Below are positions 62,001 through 64,000 of a DNA stretch of 64,000 nucleotides, piece by piece; position 1 is the first letter of the stretch; every line of letters starts with the position of its first letter. Made by a program: the position numbers and the translations under genes. Below the pieces are notes generated by a model. The model saw nothing but the letters and a program-made list of their open reading frames with translations. It searched no databases and was not told the DNA's origin. This DNA comes from UBA5614 sp034678545 (GTDB lineage: Bacteria > Cloacimonadota > Cloacimonadia > Cloacimonadales > Cloacimonadaceae), in assembly GCA_034678545.1 (NCBI GenBank), contig JAXDBS010000070.1, forward strand, positions 16,180 to 80,179. The letters are read 5' to 3'.

Positions 62001-62404
62001 AGTTTCTCCAGCTTGCCGGCCAGTACATACCGCTCCGACAGGCACTGGGAGTATTGGATGAAAACAGGCATCCCCCGGTTGGCGCCCACCACCAGGTTCG
62101 CATAGATCGTATTGTCCCAGCTCAGATCGGGATTGTCTGATTGGAAGGCTTCCCTGGATCTTTGTTCCAGCGCTTGCCGGGACGGGAAGGGCTGGCCGAT
62201 GGCATAATCGAACTGCCAGGCGATAATTGTCTCATCCGGGCCGTAGTAGGGCAGCGGCTCTCCCGCAGCGAGATCGTCACCCCACAAGGCACGGGCGTTG
62301 TTGTCAGCCACGTTTCCGGCTTCCTGGAGCGAAACGGTCCTCGGCATTGCACTGAGCGCAAGCGTCAGAAGAACCGAACTGAACAGTAAAAAGAATCGTT
62401 TCAT
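56006..62404 (-). CDS. Giant secreted C39-like peptidase with repetitive beta-rich body
   Basis: 2132 residues from ATG 62404 (AGGGGGTAAG before it). Signal peptide to about residue 20, then a propeptide-like part and a C39/papain-like domain: YGCVPCSAAMVLAWW (Cys238), the later DYHTTAAVGYN His strand and VHDPNHD. After an Ig-like stretch (ESPHGGTNW, IRWSGYIEGLSNNYVMLYYHTEGG) come more than 1300 residues of beta-solenoid-like repeats built on (V/L)xxNxxxxIxGGxL and GDLxLxG-type turns, many with nearly identical YLNGG or LNLNG turns. The end (LTWDPVPSATGYRIYRAL) is fibronectin-like and ends FIKAYIE, without the FlgD-type tail. It may cleave proteins or act as an adhesin; substrate unknown. Confidence 0.87.
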   Translation of the reverse strand: MKRFFLLFSSVLLTLALSAMPRTVSLQEAGNVADNNARALWGDDLAAGEPLPYYGPDETIIAWQFDYAIGQPFPSRQALEQRSREAFQSDNPDLSWDNTIYANLVVGANRGMPVFIQYSQCLSERYVLAGKLEKLAGQAFPQGWQLEKTYYLGPVNIWYCVTDGRGKRYLNLAPPDNNLSEEEFRNYISSREFFWEDNDFTEEWGRFLDNGERMDPERSVHIIPGESYMPYIQWSYGCVPCSAAMVLAWWDNYHGLGKLIEHYFSRWDNVCDDFDDHVPSILPILANAMETGYESGSTDPWDVNDGLETAAMYQGYTVDCEGHWSFYWSDQTFFDDIVDYIDNDTPGLASIDLDFLDYHTTAAVGYNTSPQMVLVHDPNHDTLWNYSYSILEADWYVYPDVYQPCKVELESPHGGTNWNDNWGGNETLYSGDFHEIRWSGYIEGLSNNYVMLYYHTEGGLTPDGWELITAETENDGIYDWQVPAINCAWGDSTDYGRVKIVLQNDEIYTLRAQDGSYGNFNIRSGGGLEELTVPTTLDKSPQYYSAYPDQADAWYALGIKDYDDSLTAFWKIELFEEDNFADMIESASVWDQINYIVIDNHHAVADEYGVKLRYCLDDPPAPAVAQLSGDADWLLPVGSTLGLNWQQQDVVKMWNVYLTPGDYYFELDFNNGDADLDFALFKWGGDGIFRSSEAAAVSNNTGGAGETFHYSADTAGYYGLCISSRVAVATQYDVRITPAGKWTGAVSTDWFDSGNWYGGAVPGFDNDVIIPAGCSHYPNINAGITQPAYAKTVTVNAYSSLTVENGYLNIYGDLRVFGHFNLSHDSSEVVVEGNAVWEAGSYACSVADGILYLYKNLTVRAGVSFYMYGGTVAFVTGDDSFIECDSNELYLCNLRLNKASGAAVTFSELSEGPIRLYEDLRIESGSVFRSHSSQTIDVWGLFINNGSFQFDDGTLKIHGTVTYLYCNPGDYFYNLDASANDVTRMLTDLYLKGSLIINSDYFEPADYTVYIGGDWINNTGPGSFVKGNSTVVFNGNGQQDCHGEDFYILEIANSNCELHFDTGISSCDYYNWTAGTLYIDGGQLSIYETADPGIAGRTHVGGGTLDIHFSETQAADLNGELKIYGGAVNVHGGMADSNWPGTSHAWLVMEDGCLDFKDVGININHQANLLTADLSGGVIRTSCTVYCNRFDFEPEGGSFELYGPDDRTVYCISQSHFPSLVINTAPPARDDIAGSMARENSRPDRTNTVYLNSDLSIHGDLIILSGSLDLNGYDLDVSNAVQIFANLIMTDPAEVLDVGSSMSLGSGASGVISAGTINIQRNWFCAAGVTLNIGTGNTVNFVSSQETVLYLNSSNFCFGNLVVNKDSADCLIVPESTYPVQQELFVSGDMTISAGSSFCFSNAAAQIDGILFINGTATLQESCLLEAHAISLAGTMNVDDGDVIVTGNFTQLSFGFLNLNAGSFILDREYTGNYYNFGGVTYLNGGSFQVTYDGIQFGSGTQFYHNGGTLRVGWSFKATDPGAFQPSQGAVEFIGSRSAAIECSNGNYFHDLVFSKASQGNHVTFSTDVTVNHNLEVNNGTPLLFGHTLNVTNNVVISGGLLSAGDQDDVINVGGSWISSVGPNGFAEGNGTVNFISDQMSFIYTDTFNDVNITKNSSAPFDVVISAGEDVAVSGSLTIDDCCLKLQAGSTLDVDGTLTLEIGGGLNLNTGDTPSAFRLAGDLYDYNEGIETSTGFNALDCCHVILDGNTDQVLSCDYNEMCFDELTVNKAGGRVLPSRDTYFWGNFRLQRGQWHYDSPGRTKTFYGDLIIDEEGFFSDSTGTAICQGNFDSNLKVLGNARFGVLAIDKIPGFSVNLSGNAILSGTTAISLTSGDLNLNGHTCKFNGYMSIWTGGRLLLSEGSLLDLGDGASLTIGGGGEFRSLASGFMLAHVTSSTGYYSFTAYAGAVIAAEYTVFEKMDASGITLWQGALVDTAHAFTGCYFQNGAAGGTLLRIEIQQDLTVWFATFPTNVWGSAYNVSREEMTGTVTFRNYGGGFAGEDYDYDPCNNIVWGALEPPATPQNLQIFIVGNEAVLTWDPVPSATGYRIYRALSYDAIGSAEEVGTTDSTIWGDESILVYPTAFYFIKAYIE

Positions 62405-62609
62405 ACGGCTTACCCCCTTTGCGGTAAGATGTTTTATAGTGGTTGTGCTTATTACCCTAAGCGGCAGGTTATTGTTACTTTGCAATTGGACAAAATTCAT
62501 TTTCATTGTCAAGATAAAAATTCAACCGGGGGCAAATGTTTCCTCCGGCCAGATCCCAACTGGCGGACAGCCTCCCTCCACATGATCTTTCCCCCTATCC
62601 GGCGCCACG

Positions 62610-62695
62610 TATCTTGAGAATTCCCGCCAACTATCGTGAGAATCCGTCACATAAAACAGGTTTATGGTGTAATGACGACAGCTATCTTGAGAATT
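62610..62695. repeat. Three TATCkTGAGAAT motifs at the edge of the Mu-like element
   Basis: TATCTTGAGAATT at 62610 and 62683, TATCGTGAGAATC at 62632. The first two are 22 nt apart, the third 51 nt on. Similar spaced arrays mark the transposase-binding ends of Mu, Tn7 and IS21-type elements. The exact element end is not visible. Confidence 0.6.
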
Positions 62696-62705
62696 TTGGG
62701 GCGGG

Positions 62706-63380
62706 TTATTGGGGCGGATCGGGGGTGATCAGGTCGGGGGCGTAGTTGCGGATGAGGAGGATGAGGACGCCGAGGAGGGTGAGGTCGGTGGAGTGGGTGT
62801 CGTATTTGATGGGTTTTTGGGCGGAGAAGTTGACGGAGTAGAGGAAGCCGGCCTTGGCTTTATGGTGGAGCAGGAGGCGTTTGAGGATGAGGCCGTCGGG
62901 GGTGCGGAAGGCGCAGATGCGGTTATCCAGGTCGAGGGCGTGGTAGGAGGCGGAGACGACGACGATGTCGTCCTGGCAGATTTCGGGCTGCATGGAGACG
63001 CCGGAGACGCGGAAGGCGCAGTAGGGCCCGGGCAGGGCGAGGTGGGAGCGGTCGAGGGTGATATGGAAGAGGGGTTCGGGGTTGGTGACTTCGAGGGGGG
63101 CGCCGGCGGCGATATCGGCGACGACGGGGAGGGTAATAGAATGATCGCGCGCGCGAGGGACCGGTGAGGCGAACATGTCGCCCGCGCCGGTAACAAGCCA
63201 GTTAAGGTTCACACCGAACACATCACTAATCTTCTTCAACGCATTAATTGATGGCTTTGCATTAGGTTTATTGAACCAATCTGATACATTGCCTTGAGAC
63301 AGTCCCAGCCGTTCAGCAAATTTATTTTTACTGATTTTTAGTGCTGTAAGTAATTCATTTAATAAGGCTTTGTAATCCAT
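62706..63380 (-). CDS. CI/LexA-type phage repressor (HTH_XRE and S24 peptidase)
   Basis: 224 residues. The XRE helix-turn-helix lies at about 8-62 (SKNKFAERLGLSQGNVSDWF). The S24 domain has the nucleophile S129 in FRVSGVSMQPEI and the general base K167 in LILKRLL. AAG at 91-93 in VVADIAAGAPL fits the Ala-Gly self-cleavage site, so induction by RecA filament is likely. It is divergent from the Ner-like gene, as expected for the c repressor of a Mu-type phage. Codon use in the 3' part is extremely G-rich on the plus strand, unlike the host genes. Confidence 0.92.
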   Translation of the reverse strand: MDYKALLNELLTALKISKNKFAERLGLSQGNVSDWFNKPNAKPSINALKKISDVFGVNLNWLVTGAGDMFASPVPRARDHSITLPVVADIAAGAPLEVTNPEPLFHITLDRSHLALPGPYCAFRVSGVSMQPEICQDDIVVVSASYHALDLDNRICAFRTPDGLILKRLLLHHKAKAGFLYSVNFSAQKPIKYDTHSTDLTLLGVLILLIRNYAPDLITPDPPQ

Positions 63381-63416
63381 TCAGCTTCCGTTAACTAAAA
63401 TACGTTAAAATAATCC

Positions 63417-63445
63417 TTGACAGCTAACTTATATTAGTTAGCTTA
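63417..63445 (+). promoter_or_regulatory. Early promoter and operator of the Mu-like element
   Basis: TTGACA (63417-63422) is followed by the near-perfect palindrome GCTAACTTATATTAGTTAGC (63423-63442), which fills the spacer, then AGCTTA. TTAAC...GTTAA (63391-63406) is a second inverted repeat facing the repressor. Both are likely repressor or Ner operators. Confidence 0.55.
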
Positions 63446-63487
63446 TGTTCATACCTAATGACAATATAAGTAAAGGAGCCGCAGAAT

Positions 63488-63679
63488 ATGTCAAGCAAAA
63501 AGATTTTAACGGCCGCGGAGATCAGGATGGAGCTGGCGCGGCGGAAGCGGACGCGGCGGTGGCTGAGCCGGGCCGCGGGGATCAATTACGATTATCTGGT
63601 GCAGATCCTGAACGATTACCGGAAGGCGCCGGCGGTGCGGGAGCGGATCACGCGGTTTTTGCGGGAAAACGTGGCATGA
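63488..63679 (+). CDS. Small Ner-like DNA-binding protein
   Basis: 63 residues, AAAGGAG 9 nt before ATG. LTAAEIRMELARRKRTRRWLSRAAGINYDYLVQILNDYRKAP looks like a helix-turn-helix with the recognition helix near INYDYLVQIL. Position (first gene divergent from the c repressor), size and charge match Ner of Mu-like phages, which shuts down early transcription. Sequence alone would also fit an orphan XRE-type Cro. Confidence 0.72.
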   Translation: MSSKKILTAAEIRMELARRKRTRRWLSRAAGINYDYLVQILNDYRKAPAVRERITRFLRENVA

Positions 63680-63735
63680 GCGGCATCCGGAAGGCCGCGT
63701 CCCCGGTTTAGTTGGGTGTGGGTAAAGGAGTTAGC

Positions 63736-64000
63736 ATGGCGTGGCTATCAGTAAAGGACTATGCCCTAACAAAGGGGATCAGCGAACAGGCGGTGCGGAA
63801 AAAAATCGCAGCGGGCAAATTAGAGGCACGGCATCAGGACGATCCGTTGCAGCCAAAAGGCAAATGGCTAATTAACACCGATGCAACCGATGCAACCGAT
63901 GCAACCGATGCAACCGATGCAACCGATGCAACCGATGCAACCGATGCAACCGATGCAACCGATGCAACCGATGCAACCGATGCAACCGATGCAACCGATG
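63736..64000 (+). CDS. MuA-like N-terminal DNA-binding protein, cut by window edge
   Basis: The first 88 codons are visible (RBS AAAGGAG). Residues 2-46 (AWLSVKDYALTKGISEQAVRKKI and onward to GKWLIN) resemble the Mu transposase N-terminal winged HTH. From residue 48 to the edge the frame encodes a perfect (Thr-Asp-Ala)n run of at least 13 units. If the protein continues as a transposase, the repeat is an extreme interdomain linker. The start of the catalytic core is outside the window, so the name rests on the HTH and on the c-ner-A order. Confidence 0.68.
   Translation, partial: MAWLSVKDYALTKGISEQAVRKKIAAGKLEARHQDDPLQPKGKWLINTDATDATDATDATDATDATDATDATDATDATDATDATDATD
63877..64000 (+). repeat. 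Perfect 9-bp tandem repeat (ACCGATGCA)n in coding frame
   Basis: Thirteen complete units and 7 nt of a fourteenth run without a single difference to the window edge, encoding Thr-Asp-Ala. Length outside the window is unknown. Confidence 0.97.

Noticed and set aside
63445..63711. 88-codon frame overlapping the Ner-like gene
   Set aside because: Alanine/glycine-rich shadow of the small HTH gene, which has the better RBS.
63877..64000. CRISPR array
   Set aside because: The units are 9 bp and contiguous, without spacers, and stay in the reading frame.

Overview
The window looks like chromosomal DNA of an uncultured member of the Fibrobacteres-Chlorobi-Bacteroidetes (FCB) superphylum, most probably Candidatus Cloacimonadota. 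The evidence is eight large secreted proteins sharing a C-terminal FlgD/T9SS-type sorting module (PNPF, then a NLKGQ/NIKGQ-like block, then GIYLxRL and a basic end), SBBP beta-propeller proteins, a LptE/LolA-type Gram-negative envelope, and moderately GC-rich coding DNA with mostly TTGACA-type promoters. The taxon is an inference. About 47 genes are supported. The many long ORFs on opposite strands are shadows caused by codon bias. No rRNA, tRNA or CRISPR array was recognised.

Layout. 0-3.3 kb (minus): yggS, a divergent plsY, a YghO-like GNAT and a PAP2-type membrane protein, with ATGA overlaps or short gaps. 3.4-7.1 kb (plus): a secreted cysteine-protease-fold-like protein, then an ECF sigma / anti-sigma / two CpxP-Spy-like sensors operon closed by a terminator. 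7.1-11.2 kb: asnB, an outer-membrane barrel and a sorted secreted protein. 11.5-16.1 kb (minus): two tandem seven-blade SBBP propeller proteins, one broken. 16.4-21.5 kb (plus): an operon of barrel, ABC ATPase, two FtsX-type permeases and a LolA-like protein. 21.7-29.1 kb: a large fibronectin-type secreted protein, a Fur/PerR-type regulator with catalase, a VOC protein, a LEA-type lipoprotein and a small membrane protein. 29.2-33.1 kb: a response regulator-phosphatase-ATPase, a glycosyltransferase and an M42 peptidase. 33.0-34.4 kb: purE bracketed by two perfect 16-bp parS palindromes, and an HTH-EIIA protein. 34.4-39.7 kb: lptE-like, rluB-like, a divergent ychF, ftsK and lolA, overlapping or close-packed. 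39.8-45.5 kb: manC, a gingipain-like C25 protease and a SagB-type oxidoreductase. 45.5-46.6 kb: about 1.1 kb without a convincing gene but rich in inverted repeats. 46.6-62.4 kb: five more secreted giants plus an SRAP gene.

The right end (62.6-64.0 kb) is different DNA: a CI/LexA-like repressor divergent from a small Ner-like protein, followed by the start of a MuA-like DNA-binding protein. This is the c-ner-A order of Mu-type transposable phages. The MuA-like gene runs into a perfect in-frame 9-bp tandem repeat encoding (Thr-Asp-Ala)n that reaches the window edge. Three TATCkTGAGAAT motifs lie outside the repressor gene and may be transposase-binding end sites.

The most notable observations are the two parS sites around purE, the Mu-like element with its (TDA)n expansion, a 95-bp dispersed intergenic repeat present twice in opposite orientation, and three propeller proteins that all count exactly seven blades once the broken one is joined.
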